From the NCBI GenBank assembly GCA_964568845.1, contig CAZMSC010000020.1:1-27347 (forward strand): a DNA stretch of 27,347 nt, in the 5' to 3' direction. Every line of letters begins with the position of its first letter. Positions within the stretch are counted from its first letter, which is position 1. Positions 1-7,259 of the stretch are shown here, piece after piece. The notes under the pieces were generated by a model. That model was not told the DNA's origin. It made no database searches and saw nothing but the letters and a program-made list of their open reading frames with translations. The position numbers and the translations under genes were made by a program. The stretch is from DTBU01 sp964568845. Lineage in GTDB: Archaea; Thermoproteota; CALKCG01; B24.

Positions 1-881
1 TCATAGTTAAACCTCCGGTTCTACTGCCCGGAGAATACGTCGTCACATCGATTGAGCCGGCCGCCAGTATATACCGTAGCCTCGAAGAAATTGATCAAAA
101 ACCTGGCTTAATAGATTCCTCTATGCTTGTCGGCATGGCTTGGGCGGATACGCCTTATGCAAGCGCCAGTGCGATAGTTGTTTCAGATGGAAAAACCGAA
201 GACGAGGCCTATAGAGCTGTCTCTGAGCTTGCAGAAGCCTACTGGAACAAGAGGAGAGATTTTAGACTTGAAGTTGAATCCGGTGAAATAGATGAAGTGA
301 TAAAAGCCGCTAAAGCCTCAACTAAAAATCCAGTATTCATCTCAGATTCAGGAGACAATGTCACCGCTGGAGCTCCGGGCGATGTTCCAATATTTGTAGA
401 GCGTTTGTTAGAATTTAAAGTTAAAGATGCTGTTGTAGCTGGAATATACGACCCGGAGGCTGTCCGATTATGTATGGATGCTGGTTTGGGAGGTTCTGTA
501 AAAACTTCCATAGGTGGTAAAATCGATAAAATCAACGGATATCCAGTTGAAGTTAAAGGTAACGTCGTAAATTTGATAGATGGCGGGGCGGTCCTTAGAG
601 TAAATGGAGTAAACATATTGCTGACAAGTCGTAGACGTGGTTGGACTTCCATAGACGATTTTACGGAGTTTGGAGTAGACCCAGCTGAGAGGAAAATTGT
701 CGTAGTAAAACTTGGGTACTTAACGCCAGACTTCAGGAAGATTGCTAAACTAGCCTTAATGGCATTATCTCCTGGTTGTACAAACCTACTCATAGAGAAG
801 CTTAGATATGAAAGAGTGAGAAGGCCCCTTTATCCTCTGGATAGAGATTTTTCTTGGAGCCCCCTACGACGCCTCGACTAA
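1..881 (+). CDS. M81/MlrC-family protein, C-terminal part (partial at left edge)
   Basis: The reading frame is open from the left edge to a TAA at 879-881, so only about 290 C-terminal residues are visible and the true start lies outside. The first ATG at 123 is internal, because the frame upstream (residues such as LLPGEYVVTS) reads as coding sequence. The segment around WADTPYASASAIVVSDG and the later DSGDNVTAGAPGD stretch resemble the C-terminal domain of the MlrC/M81 family (microcystinase C-like metallopeptidases). The metal-binding part of that family is N-terminal and not visible, so activity and substrate cannot be judged. No signal peptide or membrane segment is seen. The next gene is convergent, so this gene ends its transcription unit here. 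Confidence 0.75.
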   Translation, partial: IVKPPVLLPGEYVVTSIEPAASIYRSLEEIDQKPGLIDSSMLVGMAWADTPYASASAIVVSDGKTEDEAYRAVSELAEAYWNKRRDFRLEVESGEIDEVIKAAKASTKNPVFISDSGDNVTAGAPGDVPIFVERLLEFKVKDAVVAGIYDPEAVRLCMDAGLGGSVKTSIGGKIDKINGYPVEVKGNVVNLIDGGAVLRVNGVNILLTSRRRGWTSIDDFTEFGVDPAERKIVVVKLGYLTPDFRKIAKLALMALSPGCTNLLIEKLRYERVRRPLYPLDRDFSWSPLRRLD

Positions 882-1135
882 AGTAAATACCCTATTTGAA
901 TTCGATTCATGCCTTCCATCTCTAGTCGATTTTTCCATCTACCATAGGTTTGAGAGTAAAGGGTTCATGTTTTAAACATAGCCATCATATAGATGAAGTT
1001 TTCAACGGCATCTTTCCAGCAATCCTAAATTTCTCAAACTCCTCCATTTTTATGGCGTTACAGGTAGCTTTCATAGCACTCCATTCCACGTATACCAGCC
1101 TCTTTAGATTCCCCGTTCCCACTCGGCATATCAAA
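882..1135. other. Convergent intergenic stretch, no supported gene
   Basis: This AT-rich stretch lies between two convergent genes. On the minus strand a 49-codon frame begins at a TTG (1134-1132), right behind the stop of the URO-D-like gene, and ends with TGA at 985-987. Its residues look protein-like (VEWSAMKATC, EEFEKFRIAG), but I recognise no family and the start is weak. A plus-strand frame from 950 looks unlike a protein. It could be a tiny downstream gene or a gene remnant. Confidence 0.3.
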
Positions 1136-2212
1136 TTAACCTATTCTAAGCTTCTCTTTAATAAGACGTATGTACGTTGAGTAATTTTGAAATAGTACAT
1201 CTGCCGATACTGCGTGATCTACGCTCACTATATATCCACCTTCTTCGACCAGTTTTATTTTACGTTCAACTTCCTTCTTCAAAGCCGTTCCTCCAGCCGC
1301 TATTGCACGCTTATCTATATTGCCTATTAAAAGCATCTTCTCACCGTATCTTTCCCTAAGCTTTATCGCATCCATACCTGCGGCAACTTCAAGTGGGTAA
1401 AGGCAATTTACACCACCTTCTAAAAACAGGTCGTTTATAGCCTCGTGATTCCCATCGGTATCCACCATTATTATCTCTACACCTCTACTCCTCAGAAAAC
1501 CCGTTAGTTTCTTATAATTTGGAAGCATGAACTCTTCAAAGAGCTTAGGCGATATCAAAGGCCCCTTGTTGTAGCACATATCCTCCCATATCGTTACGTA
1601 ATCTAGTTTAACGCTTTCAACAACGCTTTTAGTAACTTCTATTAAGAAGCCTGCCCAAAAGTCCATTATTTCATGGATCAAGTTGGGTTCTCTGTAGAAA
1701 AATGTTAAAAGTCTCTCCAAACCCATGAAGTATCTAGCCTGACCGAAGAATCCCGGCATTGAAAGTCCTACGACTTTATCCGTCTCTCTATAGTATTCCA
1801 TAAGCTCTGAACTCCACGTTTTAGGATATCTCCTCAGGTCTTTCGGGTCGTATCTTTCCTTCATCTTCTCCCAATCGCTTCGACATTTCACAGGGAAGTC
1901 TAAAAACGTAGGCATTGAAGTTGACGTTTTAAGAGTCTTCATCTTAATGCCCATATCGTTAACCTCGACCCTATACTTAGCATTCTCTTCTAAAGTCCTA
2001 GGTATAAATCTAGGTATTGGTCCGTAATCTATGGGAACCATTTCACGCTTGTCGAAATTGAAATAGTCGTATACATCAACTCCAGCTGGAAGCCCCTCAC
2101 TCCTCCACCTATTGACCGTTTCGGCCCAAAAACCTAGAAACTCGTAAAACGGAGGTCTATCTACATCTTTAAAAGCCATATGTCTTCTAAAACGCTCTCT
2201 ATAGGTTAACAT
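1136..2212 (-). CDS. Uroporphyrinogen decarboxylase (URO-D) family protein of unknown substrate
   Basis: The product of about 358 residues has the URO-D TIM-barrel layout: N-terminal RERFRRHMAFKDVDRPP, a middle FFGQARYFMGLERLLTFFY, and a C-terminal half with LYPLEVAAGMD and LLIGNIDKRAIAAGG. Cobamide methyltransferases of this superfamily (MtaA/MtbA) carry a zinc-binding H-x-C-G near this region. Here the equivalent stretch reads MVDTDGNHEA, so a zinc-thiol methyltransferase role is not supported, nor is true heme synthesis, and the substrate is unknown. ATG at 2212 was chosen; an in-frame GTG sits immediately before it at 2215. A TATA-like TTTTAAAA on this strand (2238-2245) is about 26-30 bases upstream and no usable Shine-Dalgarno is present, so the mRNA is probably leaderless. 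Confidence 0.75.
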   Translation of the reverse strand: MLTYRERFRRHMAFKDVDRPPFYEFLGFWAETVNRWRSEGLPAGVDVYDYFNFDKREMVPIDYGPIPRFIPRTLEENAKYRVEVNDMGIKMKTLKTSTSMPTFLDFPVKCRSDWEKMKERYDPKDLRRYPKTWSSELMEYYRETDKVVGLSMPGFFGQARYFMGLERLLTFFYREPNLIHEIMDFWAGFLIEVTKSVVESVKLDYVTIWEDMCYNKGPLISPKLFEEFMLPNYKKLTGFLRSRGVEIIMVDTDGNHEAINDLFLEGGVNCLYPLEVAAGMDAIKLRERYGEKMLLIGNIDKRAIAAGGTALKKEVERKIKLVEEGGYIVSVDHAVSADVLFQNYSTYIRLIKEKLRIG

Positions 2213-2215
2213 CAC

Positions 2216-2408
2216 CTGAATATGTGTGAAAACACTTTTTTAAAATGTATCTTCCTAGACTTGACTAAACATTTATGGTATGCTGGTAGAGCTATTACTT
2301 TTCTAGACTTTATATATCTACTATGGATATACATTTTGTAAAATCGCTCGCTCTATTTTATGGTTGCTGAAGAAACCTTATGAACAGTCCTAACGTTAAC
2401 TAAATCAT
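2216..2408. promoter_or_regulatory. Divergent promoter region between URO-D-like gene and inositol-type operon
   Basis: Leftward, TTTTAAAA at 2238-2245 lies at the expected archaeal TATA distance from the start at 2212-2215. Between box and start is a 12-base inverted repeat, GTGT-GAAA-ACAC (2224-2235), which could be an operator or chance. Rightward, the best TATA-like element is TTTATATATC near 2309-2318, implying a leader of about 70 bases before ATG 2409. No strong Shine-Dalgarno precedes that ATG. The sites are seen in the sequence; their function is inferred. Confidence 0.45.
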
Positions 2409-3407
2409 ATGGTCATAAAGATAGGTATTGTAGGTTCTGGATGGGCTGCAAGTATGCATGCGAGATGCCTCTTGGAAAACGTGAATGTCAAATTAGTTGC
2501 TTTAGCGGATGTCTCCAAGACTGACGGTATGGTTTTCTCTAAGAGGTATGGGATTCCGAAGTTTTATGAGAAGCCTGAGAAACTTTTTGAAGACCCTGAG
2601 GTTGAAGCCATCTACATAACATCCCCTCCTAAATTTCATGCTTCTCAAGTGATAGCTGCTTTACAGCATGGTAAACACGTTTTTTCTGAAAAGCCCCCTG
2701 CAGTAGGCTCGGCAGATATGGAGAAGCTGGCTAGGGTGGTTGAAGAGACTGGACTAGTATATCAGATTGGGTTTAACAGGAGGTTCTGGCCAGTTTATAA
2801 GAGGCTTAGAAGCTTGGTTGAAGCCGGAAGGCTTAAACCGTTCGTGGTTGATATTAAAATGGTTAGGGGGGAGATGGAGAAACCCCCGTGGACTAAGATG
2901 AGTGATGTTTCAGGAGGTTTCCTATACGACAGTATGATTCACATGCTGGATTTATCGAGGTGGATTTTAGGCAAGCCTGAAACCATTAGATGCATAGCTA
3001 GAAGGAACATATATTCCCATTACGACGGATTTATAACGCTAATCGAGTTTTCAAACGAGGAGAAGACAATAGAATCCATAACTTCTGCGGGACATGCGTC
3101 ATGGGTTCATCCGTTTGAGCGGGTTGAAATCTACGGAGACCATTCTTCAGCTATAACCGAGGAAAACTTCAAACTCACATTTTCATATGGGAAGGAGGAT
3201 ATCCCCAACATCGAAGTCTACCAGTTTACCAGGCTTCCCGAGCACATAAGCTGGGGTTTTAAAGAGGAAGACGACCTCTTTATAGAAGCCATAGTTAAAG
3301 GGTCGAAGCCTGCTGTTACTGTTAAAGACGCCTATGAGTCCGTTAGACTGGTTGAATCTTGCTACCTATCGCTGGAACAGGACGGTAGACCAATAAAGCT
3401 CATATAG
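2409..3407 (+). CDS. iolG: Gfo/Idh/MocA dehydrogenase, probable inositol 2-dehydrogenase
   Basis: The 332-residue product has an N-terminal Rossmann fold (IGIVGSGWAASMHARCL, residues 4-21), the family's conserved Glu-Lys-Pro at 94-96 (FSEKPPAVG) and the C-terminal catalytic pattern D174-x3-H178-x2-D181 (YDSMIHMLDLSRW). These residues belong to NAD(P)-dependent sugar and inositol dehydrogenases. Family membership is secure; the substrate is inferred from the three genes behind it, which match the later steps of the Thermotoga inositol pathway. In that scheme this enzyme oxidises myo-inositol to scyllo-inosose (2-keto-myo-inositol). No signal peptide is seen, so it is cytoplasmic. It starts with ATG and ends with TAG. 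Other sugar substrates are possible. Confidence 0.75.
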   Translation: MVIKIGIVGSGWAASMHARCLLENVNVKLVALADVSKTDGMVFSKRYGIPKFYEKPEKLFEDPEVEAIYITSPPKFHASQVIAALQHGKHVFSEKPPAVGSADMEKLARVVEETGLVYQIGFNRRFWPVYKRLRSLVEAGRLKPFVVDIKMVRGEMEKPPWTKMSDVSGGFLYDSMIHMLDLSRWILGKPETIRCIARRNIYSHYDGFITLIEFSNEEKTIESITSAGHASWVHPFERVEIYGDHSSAITEENFKLTFSYGKEDIPNIEVYQFTRLPEHISWGFKEEDDLFIEAIVKGSKPAVTVKDAYESVRLVESCYLSLEQDGRPIKLI

Positions 3408-3505
3408 AATCTAGAAATCCCAATCTACCATTTGCATTCCATTCGACGAACTCATTTACGGTAAGTTAAATACATCTTAAATAGCCTCTCACAGTATTGT
3501 TCTAC

Positions 3506-3512
3506 GGTGAGG
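3506..3512 (+). promoter_or_regulatory. Ribosome binding site that fixes a TTG start
   Basis: GGTGAGG sits five bases before TTG 3518 and is the best Shine-Dalgarno near this gene. It argues against the earlier in-frame TTG at 3497. A TATA-like TCTTAAATAG (about 3474-3483) lies upstream, so this gene may also have its own promoter inside the operon. Confidence 0.6.
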
Positions 3513-3517
3513 AATCG

Positions 3518-4690
3518 TTGAGAGCTCTTCTACTTGAAGCCGACTGGTCTCCAAGAGAGGATTATAAACCAAGCCGTAGAGAGGAGGAGACGCGTAAAAC
3601 ACCTATGGGTAGTCGTGTATGGTGTAACCCTAGGCTAAGACTTGTAGAGAAGCCTAAGCCTAAACCGAAGGGTAAGCAGCTTCTGATCAAAGTTAAAGCA
3701 TCAGGCATATGTGGCTCTGACGTTCACATGTATGAGCGTGATGAGAAAGGGTATATGCTGTACCCGGGGTTGACAAAACTTCCGGTTGTAATAGGACATG
3801 AATTCTCGGGGGTTGTTGAAGAAGTTGGAAGTGAAGTCTCCATGTTTAAACCTGGAGACCCTGTTACCGCTGAGGAAATGTGGTGGTGTGGTGAATGTTT
3901 ATACTGTAGAGCTGGCATGCCCAATCACTGCGAAAACCTCGAAGAAATGGGGTTTACCGTTGACGGCTCACACGCTGAATACATACTCATACCGGAGAAA
4001 TACGTATGGAATATAAGCCCCATTTTAGACTATGCTGAGAGTGAAGATAAGATGTACGTGTTAGGCGCTACAGTGGAGCCTGTAGGGGTTTCCTACAATG
4101 CTATGTTTGTTAGAGCTGGTGGATTCATGCCTGGTTCATACGTTGCTATTTACGGGGCCGGACCGATAGGGTTGGCGGCTACTGCGCTCGCTAAAGCTGC
4201 GGGTGCGTCTTTAGTTGTAGTTTTTGATTTTGTTGAAAGTAGACTTAAAGTGGCTAGGGAAATGGGTGCGGACTATGTTTTTAACGTGAAAAAGCTGTAT
4301 GGGGAGGATATAAGACCCAGCGATAAGGTTTTAGAATTAACTGACGGCTACGGTGCTGATATGCAGATTGAAGCAGCAGGCAATCCTTCTGCGACCCTAC
4401 CCGAGATGGAGAGGAGCCTAGCCGTGGGCGGTAAGATTGCCTGGATAGGTAGAGCTGACAAGACAACTCCAATATTCATTGAAAAATTTCAAACACGTAG
4501 GGCGCAGATTTACGGAAGTCAAGGTCATAGTGGTCATATGATATTTTACAATGTAATAAGGCTTATGGCTTCAGGTAAACTGGATACTAGTAAGATGGTG
4601 ACTGCTAGATTTCCATTGGATAGGTATGAGGAGGCGTTTAACCTCTTGATAAAAGAGAGGGGTCAAGCTAAGGTTCAATTTAAGTTGTAA
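3518..4690 (+). CDS. iolM: Zinc medium-chain dehydrogenase, probable scyllo-inosose 3-dehydrogenase
   Basis: With the TTG start at 3518 the protein is 390 residues and begins MRALLLEADW. It keeps the catalytic zinc site (C65 in ASGICGSDVH; H94-E95 in IGHEFSG), the four-Cys structural zinc lobe (C124, C127, C130, C138) and the Rossmann motif YGAGPIGLAAT. The zinc lobe WWCGECLYCRAGMPNHC, the VDGSHAEY stretch after it and the C-terminal RRAQIYGSQGHSGH stretch closely resemble, from memory, Thermotoga maritima TM0412 (IolM). That enzyme oxidises scyllo-inosose a second time to a diketo-inositol. An unusual charged N-terminal extension of about 35 residues precedes the usual MDR core. The gene lies between an IolG-like and an IolN-like gene, which supports the role. 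A generic sorbitol/threonine-type dehydrogenase is the alternative. Confidence 0.75.
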   Translation: MRALLLEADWSPREDYKPSRREEETRKTPMGSRVWCNPRLRLVEKPKPKPKGKQLLIKVKASGICGSDVHMYERDEKGYMLYPGLTKLPVVIGHEFSGVVEEVGSEVSMFKPGDPVTAEEMWWCGECLYCRAGMPNHCENLEEMGFTVDGSHAEYILIPEKYVWNISPILDYAESEDKMYVLGATVEPVGVSYNAMFVRAGGFMPGSYVAIYGAGPIGLAATALAKAAGASLVVVFDFVESRLKVAREMGADYVFNVKKLYGEDIRPSDKVLELTDGYGADMQIEAAGNPSATLPEMERSLAVGGKIAWIGRADKTTPIFIEKFQTRRAQIYGSQGHSGHMIFYNVIRLMASGKLDTSKMVTARFPLDRYEEAFNLLIKERGQAKVQFKL

Positions 4691-4723
4691 TCGAGGTAAA
4701 CTATTCAATGATGAGGTGGTTGT

Positions 4724-5653
4724 TTGAACTTAAGTGAGAGATGGTGTAAGCCTGTTCTAAACAAGTACGGTGGGAAGATATATTTAGACCAGATGACTGT
4801 AAATGAGCTTAAAAAGAGGGTTGAGGAAAACGATATAGTGCTTGTTCCAATCGGCTCTATGGAAAACCACGGTCCCCCATCACCTTTAGGTGAAGACACG
4901 TTGATAGGGACTAGTATAGCTGAGAGAGTGGCGTACGAAACTGGTTTAACGGTTGCTCCTCCGATATTCTATGGCAGTCATCCGAGCCACCACTATGGAA
5001 TGCTTGGGACAATACCTGTATCAAAAGAGGCATTCATAGCATATGTGTTAAGTATTGTTAAATGGTTGAGCCATTCTGGTTTTAAAAAGATAATCCTCTG
5101 GAATAGCCATGGACAGGAATACGTTCTGCCAATAGTTAAGGATAAAGCCGTAATTGAAGAGGGTGTTCACGCTTTGATAATGGTTACTAGCTGGTGGAGT
5201 TGGGTTCAAGACCTCTTACGTAAAGCTGGGACTGGAGAAGAATTGGCTCCCGGCATTAAACTTGAAACGCCGTTTATTCACGCCGATGAAGTTGAGACGA
5301 GCTGTATATGGTATGTAGCCCCAGATCTTGTAGACGTTGACGCTTTAAAAACTGCTAAGGCTGAGAAAATGGTCAGGTTCATAGACGTTAAATGGGTGAA
5401 TTCCGCCGGAAACGTTTTCGCAGATAAACCATTCAACTGGTACGATGTGAGCAGTGCCCCTGAAATATACTATTATAGTTTAGGTGTTGTTGGAGATGCT
5501 TCTAAGGCAGATATGAGAAAGGGTAAAGTGCTCATAGATACGGTTATTGAAAGGTTTATAGATTTCCTAAACTGGCTTAAATCTGAATATCCACCTGGAA
5601 CACTACCGAAAACTTGGATAGATTCTAAAGATTTAAGGTACGATAAACCTTAA
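4724..5653 (+). CDS. iolN: Creatininase-fold hydrolase, probable 3-dehydro-scyllo-inosose hydrolase
   Basis: The 309-residue protein has the creatininase metal-site pattern: E47 and H49 in PIGSMENHGPP, D58 in LGEDT, H129 in WNSHGQE and a HADEVETS stretch close to the family's HAGExETS. The family includes creatinine amidohydrolase, FAPy deformylase and mycofactocin-associated proteases. The position directly behind an IolM-like dehydrogenase points to IolN (TM0413 type), which opens the ring of the diketo-inositol to give 5-keto-L-gluconate. The start is TTG at 4724, placed five bases behind GAGGTG (4713-4718). The gap to the preceding gene is 33 bases, consistent with one transcript. The fold is seen in the sequence; the substrate is inferred. 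Confidence 0.75.
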   Translation: MNLSERWCKPVLNKYGGKIYLDQMTVNELKKRVEENDIVLVPIGSMENHGPPSPLGEDTLIGTSIAERVAYETGLTVAPPIFYGSHPSHHYGMLGTIPVSKEAFIAYVLSIVKWLSHSGFKKIILWNSHGQEYVLPIVKDKAVIEEGVHALIMVTSWWSWVQDLLRKAGTGEELAPGIKLETPFIHADEVETSCIWYVAPDLVDVDALKTAKAEKMVRFIDVKWVNSAGNVFADKPFNWYDVSSAPEIYYYSLGVVGDASKADMRKGKVLIDTVIERFIDFLNWLKSEYPPGTLPKTWIDSKDLRYDKP

Positions 5654-5672
5654 ACATGCATGAGGGTTTTCA

Positions 5673-6494
5673 TTGAAGCTTTCATTCATCTACATGCTTC
5701 CAGCTAGAGCCGAGTTTAAATACGCGATCAGACGCAATCTACCTGAAGCGTTAGACCTAGCCGCTAAACTTGAATTTAAAGGCGTTGAATACAATATACC
5801 TAATCCATTTGAAGTGGATTTTAAACACCTTCTAAGGTTAACGGAAGACCATGGGCTGAGAATTTCAGCCATATCAACTGGTTCAGCCTACTTAGAATAC
5901 GGCTTAACGATTACTCATCCCGATTTCTCCATCAGGGCAAAGGCTCTCAAGCTTATGGAGAAATATATTGAATATGCTTCAACTCATAACTCCGGAGTGG
6001 TAATAGGGCTGATAAGGGGGAGGAAAGAGGGTAGATCACTGAGGGAATTCACCAAATCGTTAATAGGTTCCATTAAGATGTTGGAAGACCATTGTTTAAA
6101 CTACAACGTTTCTCTCTTAATTGAGCCTTTAAACAGGTATGAAGCCGACTACATCAACAACGTTGAAGAGGCTTTACGGATAATTGAGCAGACTGGTGAA
6201 TACGTCAAAATCTTACTGGATACGTTTCACATGAATATAGAAGAGAAGAATATATGTGAAGCCATAATTAAGGCTGGTCGTAACACAGGACACGTACATA
6301 TAGCTGAAAACAATAGGCTTCCTCCCGGATTGGGCAGCATCAGCTGGAAAGATGTAATCCTCCATCTTTACAATGTTGGGTTTAACGGATACTTAAGCCT
6401 TGAAGCTTTACCTAAACCCAGTTTTAAAGAGGCTTTAAGACAAACGGCTGAAACTCTCAATCCCATCATAAGAAGCCTGAAAGCAACATGCTGA
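5673..6494 (+). CDS. iolO: Xylose-isomerase-like TIM barrel, probable 5-keto-L-gluconate epimerase
   Basis: The 273-residue product belongs to the AP endonuclease 2/xylose isomerase-like TIM-barrel family. The four expected divalent-metal ligands lie in order: Glu in LLIEPLNRYE, Asp in ILLDTFHMN, His in GHVHIAENNR and Glu in YLSLEALPK. This architecture fits tagatose-3-epimerase-like enzymes, and IolO (TM0416) of Thermotoga converts 5-keto-L-gluconate to D-tagaturonate. The start is TTG at 5673, six bases behind GAGGG (5662-5666) and 19 bases after the hydrolase stop, so it is co-transcribed. The order G-M-N-O matches the biochemical order. No kinase, transporter or uronate-reducing gene follows in this window. 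Confidence 0.7.
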   Translation: MKLSFIYMLPARAEFKYAIRRNLPEALDLAAKLEFKGVEYNIPNPFEVDFKHLLRLTEDHGLRISAISTGSAYLEYGLTITHPDFSIRAKALKLMEKYIEYASTHNSGVVIGLIRGRKEGRSLREFTKSLIGSIKMLEDHCLNYNVSLLIEPLNRYEADYINNVEEALRIIEQTGEYVKILLDTFHMNIEEKNICEAIIKAGRNTGHVHIAENNRLPPGLGSISWKDVILHLYNVGFNGYLSLEALPKPSFKEALRQTAETLNPIIRSLKATC

Positions 6495-6588
6495 TATACC
6501 TTAGATAGTAAGATAAGTCTCTCTTCATATTTTTAATGCGTTAGTAAACGTTTAATTAAAGGTTTTACTATTGAAAAACTGAAATAAC

Positions 6589-6876
6589 ATGATCGATCTA
6601 CTGCAGAATATAGGGTTGGTTATAATCGGCTACCTTCTTGGAATGGCTTTTGCCGGAAGTTTCATAGGTAGAAAGTACATGGGAACTGTTGACATAATGC
6701 TCCATAAAGTTTTCAGGAGGAAGGTGACATTAGCTCAATACCTGTACTGGAGATACTTCTGCGGTATAGAAAAACCACCTAAGCCAGAGGGGATTAAAAG
6801 AATAGATGAGGCAACCCGTTTACTCAATTTATTGATAGAGCAGGTGGAGAAAATCGTTGGAAAGATCCACAGTTAA
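6589..6876 (+). CDS. Small membrane-anchored protein of unknown function
   Basis: The 95-residue protein is not recognised. Residues about 8-28 (IGLVIIGYLLGMAFAGSFIG) form one strongly hydrophobic, glycine-containing segment, suitable as a membrane anchor. A basic stretch (GRKYMG, FRRKVTL) and an amphipathic tail rich in Leu, Ile, Glu and Lys follow, suggesting a cytoplasmic helical tail. It starts with ATG at 6589 with no Shine-Dalgarno. An AT-rich TTTAATTAAAGG about 30 bases upstream could serve as a TATA box for a leaderless mRNA. It stands alone between the inositol-type genes and the nurA operon. Protein-like composition and a plausible promoter support it as a gene. Confidence 0.55.
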   Translation: MIDLLQNIGLVIIGYLLGMAFAGSFIGRKYMGTVDIMLHKVFRRKVTLAQYLYWRYFCGIEKPPKPEGIKRIDEATRLLNLLIEQVEKIVGKIHS

Positions 6877-6964
6877 TAGTATCCGATTCAAGTCGTGAGT
6901 CCCGCTTCAGCTTAAACGTCGCTACGTTGATTAATCTTAAAAGTACGTAATACTTTCAATACGA

Positions 6965-7019
6965 TTTTAGAGTGATTATGTTTAGTGGGGAGGAAGTTTA
7001 CACGCGTCATGATCATCCA
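6965..7019 (+). repeat. Left copy of 55-base duplication at a scaffold gap
   Basis: These 55 bases (starting TTTTAGAGTGATTATG) are identical to 7120-7174, on the far side of the N run. Identical contig ends of exactly 55 bases suggest an unmerged assembly overlap rather than a biological repeat. Confidence 0.9.
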
Positions 7020-7119
7020 NNNNNNNNNNNNNNNNNNNNNNNNNNNNNNNNNNNNNNNNNNNNNNNNNNNNNNNNNNNNNNNNNNNNNNNNNNNNNNNNN
7101 NNNNNNNNNNNNNNNNNNN
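7020..7119. other. Scaffold gap of 100 N
   Basis: There are exactly 100 N, a conventional placeholder for unknown gap size. The flanks overlap by 55 identical bases, so true missing sequence may be zero. Confidence 0.95.
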
Positions 7120-7174
7120 TTTTAGAGTGATTATGTTTAGTGGGGAGGAAGTTTACACGCGTCATGATCATCCA
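7120..7174 (+). repeat. Right copy of 55-base duplication at a scaffold gap
   Basis: Identical to 6965-7019. Removing one copy and the N run gives a continuous sequence that reads ...CATGATCATCCA-ACCATGC. Confidence 0.9.
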
Positions 7175-7220
7175 ACCATGCATATATGTATGCGGTAAAC
7201 TCTCAATAGTCATAATAGTT

Positions 7221-7248
7221 TATAGCTTTAAAAGTACAGTAGACTTTT
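7221..7248 (+). promoter_or_regulatory. Promoter of the nurA-herA-mre11-rad50 operon
   Basis: A TATA-like GCTTTAAAAG (7225-7234) is centred about 31 bases before the GTG start at 7260. Overlapping it is an inverted repeat, AAAAGT (7230-7235) and ACTTTT (7243-7248) with a 7-base spacer, which could bind a regulator. No Shine-Dalgarno precedes the GTG, so the transcript may be nearly leaderless. Confidence 0.5.
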
Positions 7249-7259
7249 AGTGAGCTGTT

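Larger units (their letters stand above)
6877..7259. other. Intergenic stretch containing an assembly gap
   Basis: No gene is supported here. The stretch holds 100 N at 7020-7119 flanked by a perfect 55-base duplication, plus two similar AT-rich inverted repeats at 6937-6956 and 7227-7248. The second is part of the nurA promoter. If the duplication is collapsed the real intergenic length is about 228 bases. Confidence 0.7.

Noticed and set aside
950..1180. Plus-strand open frame of 76 codons between two convergent genes
   Set aside because: The composition is unlike a protein, it overlaps the URO-D-like gene, and there is no promoter or ribosome binding site.
4708..4714. ATGATGA as a C box of a C/D guide RNA
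   Set aside because: No matching D box or second box pair at proper spacing; it lies in the leader of the hydrolase gene.
7176..7192. Alternating purine-pyrimidine tract ATGCATATATGTATGCG, Z-DNA-like
   Set aside because: Short and AT-rich; such tracts are common and nothing ties it to a function.
6978..7198. A 21-residue frame with a His-rich end (RHDHPTMHICMR) that appears when the gap is collapsed
   Set aside because: It is too short, has no Shine-Dalgarno at a usable distance and depends on an unproven join.
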